In this document: positions 19,257 through 28,710 of the stretch, piece after piece
How positions within the stretch are numbered: position 1 is the stretch's first letter
Layout: each line of letters opens with the position of its first letter
Source: an uncultured Arenicella sp.
Lineage (GTDB): Bacteria > Pseudomonadota > Gammaproteobacteria > Arenicellales > Arenicellaceae
Assembly (NCBI GenBank): GCA_938045295.1
Contig: CALINO010000004.1
Span: 29,623-93,622 of the forward strand
Direction: 5' to 3'
DNA length: 64,000 nt
Translations under genes and position numbers: made by a program
Notes under the pieces: generated by a model
Seen by the model: the letters and a program-made list of their open reading frames with translations, nothing else
What the model was told of the DNA's origin: nothing
Database searches by the model: none

Positions 19257-21371
19257 ATGCATTTCGCGTTCTGTCTATATAAACATTTTCCGTACAGTGG
19301 CTTATCGCTCGATATGCTGCGCATTGCTAACGAGTGCATTCAGCGTGGCCATAAGGCAACGGTGTTTACTGGCAGCTGGGAAGGTGAGGTTCCTGACGGC
19401 GTTGAAGTGGTTATTATTAAGCATTTTGGTTTAACCAATCATACGCGGGCGCATTCGTTTCATCGCAAATTGCGCAAGCAACTTGACAGCAAGAGTTTTG
19501 ATGTGGTGGTGGGCTTTAATAAGATACCGGGGCTGGATATATATTACTGCGGTGATTATTGCTATGTCGGGCGTTCCTTTTTACGCCACTCTTGGTTTTA
19601 TCGATTCACTCCTCGCTTCTTGTATTTCTCTAACTTCGAGCGCGGTGTGTTTGATGCATCCTCAAAGACCAATATTTTATCGTTATCTAACCGCGAAAAA
19701 TTAATCTATCAGCAGTATTACTTGACTCAAGATTCGCGGTTTTTATGTTTACCACCAACCTTAGAGAAAGCTCGTTGGGCGAATCTTGGCGAGTTACCCA
19801 ATCGAGAGTCATTGCGCACCTCTTTAGGTATTACCGATGACGAAAATTTAGTGTTGCTCATTGGTTCTGGCTTTCAAACCAAAGGCTTAGATCGAGCCAT
19901 TATGGCGTTGTCGGCTCTGCCTGAAGAATTGCTAAGCAAGACTAAGTTATTTGTGGTTGGGCAAGATAAAATTGATAACTTTCAACGCATTGCCAAGCGT
20001 TACGGTGTGTCTGACCAGATTCACTTTTTGGGCGGGCGTACGGATGTTCCAGCGTTAATGAAAGCGGGTGACATGTTATTGCACCCAGCGTATGCAGAAA
20101 CAACAGGCGGAGTGCTGCTAGAGGCCATTGTGTCCGGTTTGCCAGTATTGGCTACGCCCGTGTGTGGCTATGCTCCGCATATCAAAACCGCCAATGCTGG
20201 GCACGTTTTAAGAAAACGTTTTTCACAGCAAGAGTTAAATCAAAAATTGCATGAAATGCTGCTTTCAGATGAAAAAGACACATGGCGGCAAAATGGTTTG
20301 AAGTATGGGCAGAACCCAAGCCTGTATGTCATGCCACAGCGTGCCGTCGACTTCATTGAGCAGACCTGCGCGCAACAGGGTTTATACCTAAAGCGCGACA
20401 GTAAAATAAATAACGAAGAGCAGTTATATATTACTAACGAGTTACGTCAATCGTTGCGTGGTGAAGATTCGTTTTACCAAATGATGAATATTGACGGTAA
20501 GGTTTACCGAGAAGCCCTAGGTCGGCGTACATTACGATTCACTCGTGGTGACAAAGATTACTTTTTGAAGATGCACACCGGCGTAGGCTGGGGTGAAATT
20601 TTCAAGAATATTGTGTATTTGCGTGCGCCAGTGGTGGGTGCATTAAACGAGTGGCACGGGGTGCATCGCCTTAAAGATTTGGAAATAGACACCATGACGG
20701 TATCGGCTTACGGTATTCGTGGTCGTAACCCAGCGACTAAGCACTCGTTCATTGTGACCGAAGCGCTGCCAACCGAGACCAGTTTGGAAGATTTTTGCGG
20801 TGAGTGGCAAGACAACCCACCAACCACAATCAAAGAAATACGTTTAAAGCGTTGGATTTTGAATAAAGTGGTCGAAACTGCGCGCGTTATTCATGAAAAT
20901 GGCGCCAACCATAGAGACTTTTACCTCTGTCATTTCTTGCTAGACGCTCATTTTTCTGATGACCAGCGAGTGTCTTCGTCGAGCAAACTTTATTTGATCG
21001 ACTTGCACCGTATTCAAATGCGGCGCAAAACACCCGAACGTTGGGCGGTGAAGGACATTGCTGGCTTGTATTACTCGAGTAAAGACATTGGTCTGACGCA
21101 ACGCGATTTATTTCGATTTATGAAGCTTTATCGAGGCAAGTCATTACGAGAAATTTTCAGCTCAGACATGTCTTTCTGGAGAAAGGTGGTCAGTCGTGGC
21201 AATAAACTCTATGAGTCAGAACAGCGTAAAGCCAAAGCAAAAGAGAGCTTAAAGCGCCAACAGGCTCAAGAACGCCTGCAAGGGTCTTTGCCTGATGTTG
21301 GGGCGAATTCTGCATCAAGCAACACAGCAAAGACATCGGGTTTAAGCATTCGTGACCACGTAGGAAAATAA
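19257..21371 (+). CDS. waaG-waaP: fused LPS core glucosyltransferase (WaaG-like) / heptose kinase (WaaP-like)
   Basis: N-terminus MHFAFCLYKHFPYSGLSLDMLRIANEC...HPAYAETTGGVLLEAIVSGLPVLAT (WaaG-like GT4). C-terminus KVYREALGRRTLRFTRGDKDYFLKMH...GANHRDFYLCHFLLD...LYLIDLHRIQMR (WaaP). One uninterrupted 704-codon ORF. Confidence 0.9.
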   Translation: MHFAFCLYKHFPYSGLSLDMLRIANECIQRGHKATVFTGSWEGEVPDGVEVVIIKHFGLTNHTRAHSFHRKLRKQLDSKSFDVVVGFNKIPGLDIYYCGDYCYVGRSFLRHSWFYRFTPRFLYFSNFERGVFDASSKTNILSLSNREKLIYQQYYLTQDSRFLCLPPTLEKARWANLGELPNRESLRTSLGITDDENLVLLIGSGFQTKGLDRAIMALSALPEELLSKTKLFVVGQDKIDNFQRIAKRYGVSDQIHFLGGRTDVPALMKAGDMLLHPAYAETTGGVLLEAIVSGLPVLATPVCGYAPHIKTANAGHVLRKRFSQQELNQKLHEMLLSDEKDTWRQNGLKYGQNPSLYVMPQRAVDFIEQTCAQQGLYLKRDSKINNEEQLYITNELRQSLRGEDSFYQMMNIDGKVYREALGRRTLRFTRGDKDYFLKMHTGVGWGEIFKNIVYLRAPVVGALNEWHGVHRLKDLEIDTMTVSAYGIRGRNPATKHSFIVTEALPTETSLEDFCGEWQDNPPTTIKEIRLKRWILNKVVETARVIHENGANHRDFYLCHFLLDAHFSDDQRVSSSSKLYLIDLHRIQMRRKTPERWAVKDIAGLYYSSKDIGLTQRDLFRFMKLYRGKSLREIFSSDMSFWRKVVSRGNKLYESEQRKAKAKESLKRQQAQERLQGSLPDVGANSASSNTAKTSGLSIRDHVGK

Positions 21372-21386
21372 GTGTTGGCGAATTAA

Positions 21387-22094
21387 ATGATGCGCAGCGG
21401 TGAAAATATACAGGCCCTTGATGCCGGTGGTATCAAGGGCTGGCGGCAAGTTCGAATTGAAGGCCAATGTCGTGAGCATGGTTTGCCTTATTCCGTTGCC
21501 GGGCTCAACGATATTATTCAGCGAGCCGACCCTGCCGATATTTTAAAAAATGATCGCACTACCACGGTGGTTCGGCATGAGTCTGGCGGCAAGCAATACA
21601 TTATTAAGCGTTATAACCCTCGAAACTTTTGGCATAAAGTAAAACGCGCTTTTCGAAAGTCTCGTGCGCGGCGATGCTGGGAAATGAGCTTTGCGTTAAA
21701 GGCGGCTGGGCTTAATGTGTCAACACCCACACTCATGCTAGAAGAGCGGATTGGGCCAATACGTAAAGATGCGTTTTTTGTAAACGAATGTTTGCTTGGT
21801 GATGAGTTGTTGAGTGAATTACCCAACATGGGTGAGCTTGGTCACCAGCAAGTAAAGAGCGCTGTTTTCCACGCGTTCGAACAGTTGGCTCAAGCTAAAA
21901 TATCGCACGGCGACATGAAAGCATCTAATTTGTTGTGGGTCAGCGGCGCATTGTTTTTTATTGACTTAGATGCGGCACAGAAACACAACTCATGGTCATT
22001 AAATTGGCGGCAAAAACACCGTAAAGACAAGCGCCGTTTCCTCAAAAACTGGCAACAATACCCTGATCTATTGGCGCTGTTTAAAGATTTGTAG
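21387..22094 (+). CDS. LPS core kinase-like protein (RIO/InaA-like fold)
   Basis: YIIKRYNPRNFWHKVKRAFRKSRARRCWEMSFALKAAGL, ISHGDMKASNLLW, FFIDLDAAQ; adjacent to waaG-waaP. Confidence 0.8.
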   Translation: MMRSGENIQALDAGGIKGWRQVRIEGQCREHGLPYSVAGLNDIIQRADPADILKNDRTTTVVRHESGGKQYIIKRYNPRNFWHKVKRAFRKSRARRCWEMSFALKAAGLNVSTPTLMLEERIGPIRKDAFFVNECLLGDELLSELPNMGELGHQQVKSAVFHAFEQLAQAKISHGDMKASNLLWVSGALFFIDLDAAQKHNSWSLNWRQKHRKDKRRFLKNWQQYPDLLALFKDL

Positions 22095-22100
22095 CGTGTG

Positions 22101-23246
22101 TTAGCTACGAAGAAACTGTTCCAATTCTGCTTTTTTTGCCATGGCATCGTTATAGCCAAGCTCAATCAATTGCTTGCAAAAGGCTTGTTCAAACATTAGG
22201 TAGCTGACTAGGCGGCGACTGTTGTTCTTCCCCATGCCTAGAAATTTAAGCGCAACACGAAAGCTGCGTGGCAAACTGTCATAGTGCGCTTGAGCTATAT
22301 CAGCAATGTCGGCGGACGGTGAAATCATCAAAAAATCAATGTGCTTGAGGTGCTCAGAAGAATCGGTGTGCGAGTGTTCTTTTAATACTCTGTTAGTACG
22401 TTTCATTCGCTCAATGTCTGATTGCAGGCTGTTCAAAAACAAAGTATCTAATATGTAACCTGAAATTTGCCCTAAGCTCGGCCGCTTTTTAGGTGGCTCA
22501 GGTTTGCTTTGATTGCTTTTAATGCGTAAACCAATGACCAAAATTTTATCGGCACCTAAATGAATCGCAGGGCTGATCGGTGAGCTTTGCCGCATTGAAC
22601 CATCACCAAAATATTCATCGCCAAGTTTCACCGAGGGGAAGATAACCGGAATGGCTGATGACGCCATTAAGTGATCGATGGTGAGTTGACGTCGAACCCC
22701 TTCGCGATGGGTGCGTTTCCAGTTTTCTATGTTGGCATTGCCGTCGAAAAAAGTGGTTGATTGACCGGATGTGTAGCTGCAAGCAGTGATGCAGCAGCCG
22801 TGCAAGTCGCCTTGCTTGATGGCCTTATCAATGCGTTCAAAATCTACGTATTGGTTTAGTAATGTTCTTAATGGTGAATTATCTAACACCGAACTGGGGC
22901 CGCTTTTCCAGTTGCCGAAACCAAAATTGCACCACGCCCAGCGTGCGATGCGCTTGGCTAGATTTTTTGCGTCAGCATAAAAAACGTGGTTAAGTTTGAA
23001 TTGCCCCCACACCTGTAAAATACGCTCCACACCTTGGTGGAAATTGCTGGCATTAGAGGCGAGTGCAATAGCATTAATGGAGCCGGCAGAGGTGCCGCAA
23101 AGTACCGGAAACGGGTTTTCACAGCCCTCAGGTACCAATTCAGCCAAGGCCTTGAGTACCCCTACTTGATACGCGGCGCGAGCACCGCCGCCGCCTAACA
23201 GTAAGGCGGTACGACGGCTCTTGTTTTCTGGGCAATCTGCACTCAT
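22101..23246 (-). CDS. patatin-like phospholipase family protein
   Basis: LLLGGGGARAAYQVGVLKAL, CGTSAGSINA (GxSxG), DGSMRQSSPI (DGG/DGS-type Asp). Confidence 0.9.
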   Translation of the reverse strand: MSADCPENKSRRTALLLGGGGARAAYQVGVLKALAELVPEGCENPFPVLCGTSAGSINAIALASNASNFHQGVERILQVWGQFKLNHVFYADAKNLAKRIARWAWCNFGFGNWKSGPSSVLDNSPLRTLLNQYVDFERIDKAIKQGDLHGCCITACSYTSGQSTTFFDGNANIENWKRTHREGVRRQLTIDHLMASSAIPVIFPSVKLGDEYFGDGSMRQSSPISPAIHLGADKILVIGLRIKSNQSKPEPPKKRPSLGQISGYILDTLFLNSLQSDIERMKRTNRVLKEHSHTDSSEHLKHIDFLMISPSADIADIAQAHYDSLPRSFRVALKFLGMGKNNSRRLVSYLMFEQAFCKQLIELGYNDAMAKKAELEQFLRS

Positions 23247-23324
23247 GAATTGTGTTCAGTTCAAGCGCTTTCAGGCTTGTTGCAAAATCTTGTGATTAAT
23301 AAAGACCGTGCAATGTGACAAAAA

Positions 23325-24824
23325 CTAACCGATTGCCGGAACCTCAATGTTTTTCTGGCCACGCAGTGGAATGCGGGTTTTTTTGCTTGGGGCTGACTTG
23401 CGTTTTTCCAATGCGGCCAGCTTTTCGGCTTCGCGTTGCTCAGGTGACTTCTCACTGCGAACGTTGTCTTTTCTGTTTTTTCTGTGCGGGCGATTCGGAT
23501 TACCTTCCGCGCGGCGCTCCCGTTCTTTTGGCGCATGCTCTTTTTTCTCATTTGAGTGCGGCTTAGCTTTGCTGCGATTGTCTCGGCCTTTTTTGTCTCT
23601 TGAGTCTCGTTTTTTGTTTGAACGCAGTTTAGACAAATCCGGTTTCACCGGGTCCTTAAATAATAGGTCGGCTATTTCACGTTCCACTGGAATGCGGTGC
23701 TCTATGTATTCTTCAATGTCCATGATGTTCATGGCATAGGTTTCGCATATCAAGCTTGCTGCTACGCCGCTGGCGCCGGCACGCCCCGTTCGGCCAATGC
23801 GGTGCACATAATCTTCAGCATCAGTCGGCAGGTCAAAGTTGACCACTAAGCCTACATCGGGAATATGCAAGCCTCGTGCTGCTACGTCGGTTGCGATGAG
23901 AACATTGACTTCCCCATCTTTGAATTGTTGTAGCAGCTTTTCTCGTTTTTTCTGTGGCACATCACCGGACAGTAGTGCGCATTTAAAGTCATTACTTTTT
24001 AGCCAGGCTTCAATTTTTTCAGCCATGTGCTTGGTGTTAATGAAAACCACCGTGCGTTCTTCTTTGGCTTTGCTGAGTAGGCCCATAAGAAGAGGTATTT
24101 TTTCTTCATTTGACGGCATGTAGGCAATTTCTTCAACCCGGTCAGCGGTTACCTCAGCCTCTATTTTCACCACTTCAGGCTCACTCATGTGCTCGTAAGC
24201 CAATTCAGCAACACGATGCGAGAGTGTGGCCGAAAACAGTAAGTTCAATCTTTCGGTTGGTTCCGGCATTGCTCTGAATAAATAGCGGATATCTGAAATG
24301 AAACCCAAATCAAACATTCTGTCGGCTTCGTCTAGAATAATGACTTCTAACGCATCAAGAGCAAAAACGCCTTGTTTAAAGTAGTCAATAATACGCCCGG
24401 GAGTGCCGATCAAAATATCCACGCCGGCCTCAATGGTGGTGCGCTGTTTTTCGTAGTCAGTGCCACCATAGGCTAAGCCCATTTTCAGCTCAGTATGTTT
24501 AATTAATGGCTTGCCATCTTCATGAATTTGAATGGCCAGCTCGCGCGTTGGCGCTACAATTAATGCTCTAACTGGATTTTTCTTGGAACTTTCTTTACGT
24601 TCCGTAGTTAATAGCTTATTCAAGCAAGCAATTAAAAAAGCCGCGGTTTTACCGGTTCCGGTTTGGGCTTGCCCGCTGACGTCTTTGTTTTGAAGGGCTA
24701 TGGGCAGGGCCATTGCCTGAATTGGTGTACAATATTCAAAACCAGTATCATCGATGCCTTTTTGTACATCGGGATGTATGTCCAAGCTTGTAAACTTGGT
24801 GCTGCTTAAGTGTGTTTCTGTCAT
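23325..24824 (-). CDS. rhlB: DEAD-box ATP-dependent RNA helicase RhlB
   Basis: AQTGTGKTAAF, PTRELAIQI, DEADRMFDLGF, SAT, HRIGRTGRAG; divergent from trxA and near rho as in E. coli; basic C-terminal tail. Confidence 0.9.
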   Translation of the reverse strand: MTETHLSSTKFTSLDIHPDVQKGIDDTGFEYCTPIQAMALPIALQNKDVSGQAQTGTGKTAAFLIACLNKLLTTERKESSKKNPVRALIVAPTRELAIQIHEDGKPLIKHTELKMGLAYGGTDYEKQRTTIEAGVDILIGTPGRIIDYFKQGVFALDALEVIILDEADRMFDLGFISDIRYLFRAMPEPTERLNLLFSATLSHRVAELAYEHMSEPEVVKIEAEVTADRVEEIAYMPSNEEKIPLLMGLLSKAKEERTVVFINTKHMAEKIEAWLKSNDFKCALLSGDVPQKKREKLLQQFKDGEVNVLIATDVAARGLHIPDVGLVVNFDLPTDAEDYVHRIGRTGRAGASGVAASLICETYAMNIMDIEEYIEHRIPVEREIADLLFKDPVKPDLSKLRSNKKRDSRDKKGRDNRSKAKPHSNEKKEHAPKERERRAEGNPNRPHRKNRKDNVRSEKSPEQREAEKLAALEKRKSAPSKKTRIPLRGQKNIEVPAIG

Positions 24825-25034
24825 AAGAATGATGGTTGCCTATTATCTCAGGCTCCAGTTTGAACCTAGGATGCCCAATTTGGACTCAAGTAAATTGCCA
24901 CTCACCAGTCGCGGGTGTTGGGCGATGAATATTATTCAATAAATGTTATTTAAAAATGAAACCTAAGTGCCACTTGCATTATGCAAAATAATCCGCACAC
25001 TATACCTTAATTTAGAACTCAAAAGGCGAATACT

Positions 25035-25361
25035 ATGTCTCAAAATACCTTAGAAATTACTGATGCGAGCTTCGAAAGCGATGTGATCAATGCTGACCAG
25101 CCAGTGCTGGTTGATTATTGGGCTGAATGGTGTGGCCCGTGCAAGATGCTTGCACCAATTTTAGACGAGGTGGCTGCCGAATACGGTGATAAATTAACCA
25201 TAGCCAAGCTTGATATTGACCAAAACCCGAACACGCCGCCTAAGTACAGCGTTCGTGGTATTCCGACTTTGATGTTGTTCAAAGGTGGTAACGTGGCCGC
25301 TCAAAAAGTAGGCGCCATGTCTAAGACTCAGCTTATGGCGTTTATTGATGAGAATATCTAA
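25035..25361 (+). CDS. trxA: thioredoxin
   Basis: [29 protein letters not shown]. Confidence 0.97.
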   Translation: MSQNTLEITDASFESDVINADQPVLVDYWAEWCGPCKMLAPILDEVAAEYGDKLTIAKLDIDQNPNTPPKYSVRGIPTLMLFKGGNVAAQKVGAMSKTQLMAFIDENI

Positions 25362-25394
25362 ATCAGCAATGTGATTATTTTCATTTGACCATAG

Positions 25395-25427
25395 AAAGGC
25401 TTCGTATTGATAAAATGCGGAGCCTTT
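25395..25427 (+). terminator. likely intrinsic terminator of trxA
   Basis: aaaggct tcgtattgataaaatgcgg agccttt followed by gtcttttt. Confidence 0.7.
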
Positions 25428-25992
25428 GTCTTTTTGAATTATTGTTATTTAAATTCTTAGTCTTTTTAAACCCATAGTCTTTTAAATTCATCGTCACGGC
25501 TCCGTGACAGCACTATAAAGGGCTGAGTTTACCCCACATAATTAGACGCTTTACAGAAACTCCAATCTGGCTAGACACACCTAAGTTGGCGTGTTAATGT
25601 AAGCGTAGATTCGCAGTCGTCGAATCAGTACTCTTATTTTATTGATTCTAGTCCGCCGAGCTGATACTTAAATTATACGCTTGCTTAATATATTGGCTGT
25701 AGTGGCTGATAAGCAGGTAAATTAGCCGCGCTCTAAATCAAAACAGTAACCTTCGCTCCCTAATGTGCTATTAATACAAACTTTATCTATTGCTATAGAG
25801 TAATAAGTTATCCGCAGTTTTTACACTCACTTCCTATCTCAATGTGAGCTTTGAACGTGTTGAAAAGATTGACGCATTGTAGGGTGGTCAAAGGTAAGAC
25901 CTAAATCCCAAAAAACTAATAACAAACAAAACCCGCTTAATTGCATGCCTTTCACTCAGTGAAGGTAATGTTAGCGCTGAAATTATAAAATC

Positions 25993-27255
25993 ATGGCAAC
26001 ATCGTTAACCGATCTTAAAAAGAAATCTGCGACCGAATTGACTGAAATTGGTCGCTCAATGGAGTTGGACGGCTTAGGCCGTATGCGTAAACAAGATCAG
26101 ATTTTCACGATCTTGAAATCAATGGCCAAGAAGGGCGAAGATATTGAAGGCGAAGGTGTTGTCGAGATATTACAAGATGGCTTTGGCTTTTTGCGTTCAG
26201 CCGGCAGCTCTTATTTGGCTGGTCCCGATGACATTTATGTGAGCCCGAGCCAAATCAGGCGTTTCAATTTGCGCACTGGTGATACGGTTGCAGGCTTAAT
26301 TCGCCCGCCTAAAGATTCCGAGCGTTACTTCGCATTATTGAAAGTCTCGACCATTAACGGCTCTACTCCCGAAGAAGCTCGGAACAAAATTTTATTTGAA
26401 AATTTAACTCCGTTACATCCAAATAAACGGATGAAGCTTGAGCAAGAAAATGGCACCTCGGAAGATTTAACTGGCCGAGTTATTGATTTGATTGCTCCTC
26501 TTGGTAAAGGTCAGCGTGGGTTAATCGTGTCGTCACCCAAAAGTGGTAAGACGGTGATGTTGCAGCAAATTGCACAAGCCATTACGACTAATAACCCAGA
26601 CGTTGAACTGATGGTGTTGTTGATCGATGAGCGCCCAGAAGAAGTAACTGAAATGCAGCGCTCTGTGCGCGGTGAAGTTATTTCGTCTACCTTTGATGAG
26701 CCTGCCGCCCGCCACGTTCAAGTGGCTGAAATGGTGATTGAAAAAGCCAAGCGCTTGGTTGAGCATAAAAAAGACGTGGTTATTTTGCTGGACTCTATCA
26801 CCCGCTTAGCGCGTGCTTATAATACCGTGGCTCCCGCGTCAGGAAAAGTACTGACCGGTGGTGTGGATGCGAATGCATTGCAACGCCCTAAACGCTTTTT
26901 TGGTGCTGCGCGTAATATTGAAGAGGGCGGAAGTTTGACTATTTTAGCGACGGCGTTGATTGAGACCGGTTCTAAGATGGATGAAGTGATTTACGAAGAG
27001 TTCAAAGGCACGGGTAATATGGAAGTGCACTTAGAGCGTAAAATTGCCGAAAAGCGTGTTTACCCTTCTATTGTGGTTAATAAATCATCCACGCGACGCG
27101 AAGAACTTTTAATTGACCCAGAAGAACTGCAAAAAATCTGGATATTGCGCAAATTACTGCACCCAATGAATGAAGTGGAAGCCATTGAGTTTTTGCTTGA
27201 TAAGTTAAAAGCGACTAAAGCCAACTCAGAGTTTTTTGGTTCAATGAAGCGCTAA
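25993..27255 (+). CDS. rho: transcription termination factor Rho
   Basis: [70 protein letters not shown]. Confidence 0.98.
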   Translation: MATSLTDLKKKSATELTEIGRSMELDGLGRMRKQDQIFTILKSMAKKGEDIEGEGVVEILQDGFGFLRSAGSSYLAGPDDIYVSPSQIRRFNLRTGDTVAGLIRPPKDSERYFALLKVSTINGSTPEEARNKILFENLTPLHPNKRMKLEQENGTSEDLTGRVIDLIAPLGKGQRGLIVSSPKSGKTVMLQQIAQAITTNNPDVELMVLLIDERPEEVTEMQRSVRGEVISSTFDEPAARHVQVAEMVIEKAKRLVEHKKDVVILLDSITRLARAYNTVAPASGKVLTGGVDANALQRPKRFFGAARNIEEGGSLTILATALIETGSKMDEVIYEEFKGTGNMEVHLERKIAEKRVYPSIVVNKSSTRREELLIDPEELQKIWILRKLLHPMNEVEAIEFLLDKLKATKANSEFFGSMKR

Positions 27256-27316
27256 GCACGTATCTGCGTTAAGGCCGTTTGTGGCTGCTTTACGCTAATC
27301 ACAGATTAGAACGTAG

Positions 27317-27351
27317 AAAGGCCCGCCAGTGAGGTTCATTGGCGGGCCTTT
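27317..27351 (+). terminator. intrinsic terminator of rho (possibly bidirectional)
   Basis: 12-bp arms AAAGGCCCGCCA / TGGCGGGCCTTT followed by actttttc. Confidence 0.82.
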
Positions 27352-27390
27352 ACTTTTTCAGGTCGAGGGGCTGTCTATTCTATTGCTTGG

Positions 27391-28689
27391 TTACAGAGCG
27401 GTTTTGCAATCGGTGTTGATTTGCTCGATAAACTTGGCGTAACGGTCTGGGTCAGACGCTAATAAACTTTCTTTCACCATATCCACTCTGGGGTGACAGT
27501 GCCATTGCATTGGCATGGCCAGTGGTTGAGCCGAATAACTCACCTGGCCATTTTTATTTACGTGCCCAATGACTATTTTCGATACGTCCGTTTGAGTTAT
27601 TAAATCTTGGTGGCCTAAGCCTTGCCCGGCAATGATATTGTCGATGCCATCAAAGTCGCTGCGGTCATAAATATGAATGTGGCCGCTGAGCAATGTTTTA
27701 GCGCGAATGCTCTTGAGCGCGCTTATTAGCCAGTCGCGCTCACCGGTGCTGCCAATGTCGTGCGTACTGCCTTCCAGTGGGTCGTGTAATGGGCGATGAG
27801 TGAATGCCACGGTGTCGGCCACTGTTGCATTGAGCGGTATAAGTGATTCGATTAAATCGCCTCGTAACCCACCAGAATACGGAACCATGTTGGCGGCGGT
27901 GTCTAAATTGACGAATCGGGTTTTACCTATGGTGAACGCGTGATTAAGTGGGCCAATTTCATTTAGAAAGCGCGGATAGATATTACCCTCATCGTGAAAA
28001 TCATGATTGCCAATGCTCACGTAACACGGAATTGGGCTGTTGCGAAATAAATCAATTGAGCGCTGGTAGTCGCCAGCCTGATAATTAAAATCGCCTAGGT
28101 GCAGTAAAAATTTTGCCCCTAAATCATGAGCACGCTGAATGCACCAAGCAAGCTCTTTATCGCCACCGCTGTCGCCGATTGAGGCAAAGGTAAATTCGGA
28201 AGAGTAAGGCAGCTTCCAAGTGAGAGTGATTGATTCACCTGCCTTAATATTTAATGAGACAGTGCGCGATATGCCATCGATTGATTCACTGTTGGCTTTG
28301 TCGATCAGCTCTGTGGTGTTACCAGCGCTATATTGGCTAGAGAGCTGCGCATCAGGGCTAATATTGTTAATAAAAACCGTGGCTTGGGTGTTAGACGCTG
28401 CACTGATGGTGACGCTTGGTTCTGGCGAAAAAGCTCTTAAGTTTAAAGCGTAGGCTGACTTATGGGGGCAAAAAATAGTGTCGTCACTGTATGCCGTTAC
28501 ATTGCCGTCAGCGCTTTTCCCGGTTTGGTTAAGCGAGTGCGGTTCTAGGCTTAATGTGGGGTAACGTATACCTCGCTTAAGACTGTAGGCTGTGCCGCCA
28601 ATCCCCAGCGCCGCTGCGGTTCCCAGCAACATACGCTTGATAAATGTACGGCGAAATAAATGTGGTGCGGAGCTCATTGCTATGGCCAA
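27391..28689 (-). CDS. Tat-exported calcineurin-like metallophosphoesterase
   Basis: FRRTFIKRMLLGTAAALGIGG twin-arginine leader; GDSGG, LHLGDFNYQAGDY, SIGNHDFHD, FTHRPLHD, LSGHIHIYDRS. Confidence 0.88.
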   Translation of the reverse strand: MAIAMSSAPHLFRRTFIKRMLLGTAAALGIGGTAYSLKRGIRYPTLSLEPHSLNQTGKSADGNVTAYSDDTIFCPHKSAYALNLRAFSPEPSVTISAASNTQATVFINNISPDAQLSSQYSAGNTTELIDKANSESIDGISRTVSLNIKAGESITLTWKLPYSSEFTFASIGDSGGDKELAWCIQRAHDLGAKFLLHLGDFNYQAGDYQRSIDLFRNSPIPCYVSIGNHDFHDEGNIYPRFLNEIGPLNHAFTIGKTRFVNLDTAANMVPYSGGLRGDLIESLIPLNATVADTVAFTHRPLHDPLEGSTHDIGSTGERDWLISALKSIRAKTLLSGHIHIYDRSDFDGIDNIIAGQGLGHQDLITQTDVSKIVIGHVNKNGQVSYSAQPLAMPMQWHCHPRVDMVKESLLASDPDRYAKFIEQINTDCKTAL

Positions 28690-28710
28690 TTGGGAGTTAT
28701 GAACACGTGC

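Noticed and set aside
22101-22165. Possible convergent-overlap gene from the ORF at 21890-22165
   Set aside because: Spans the 3' ends of the kinase-like and patatin genes; no independent support.
22101-23246. Patatin-like gene as an anti-phage (CBASS-type) effector
   Set aside because: No CD-NTase, ubiquitin-like or other defence partner nearby; the neighbourhood is LPS core and rhlB.
23347-23739. 130-aa ORF on the plus strand inside rhlB
   Set aside because: Antisense shadow of the basic Lys/Arg-rich RhlB tail; composition (RRSRSF...FLF) is typical of the reverse reading of a low-complexity coding region, with no recognisable domain.
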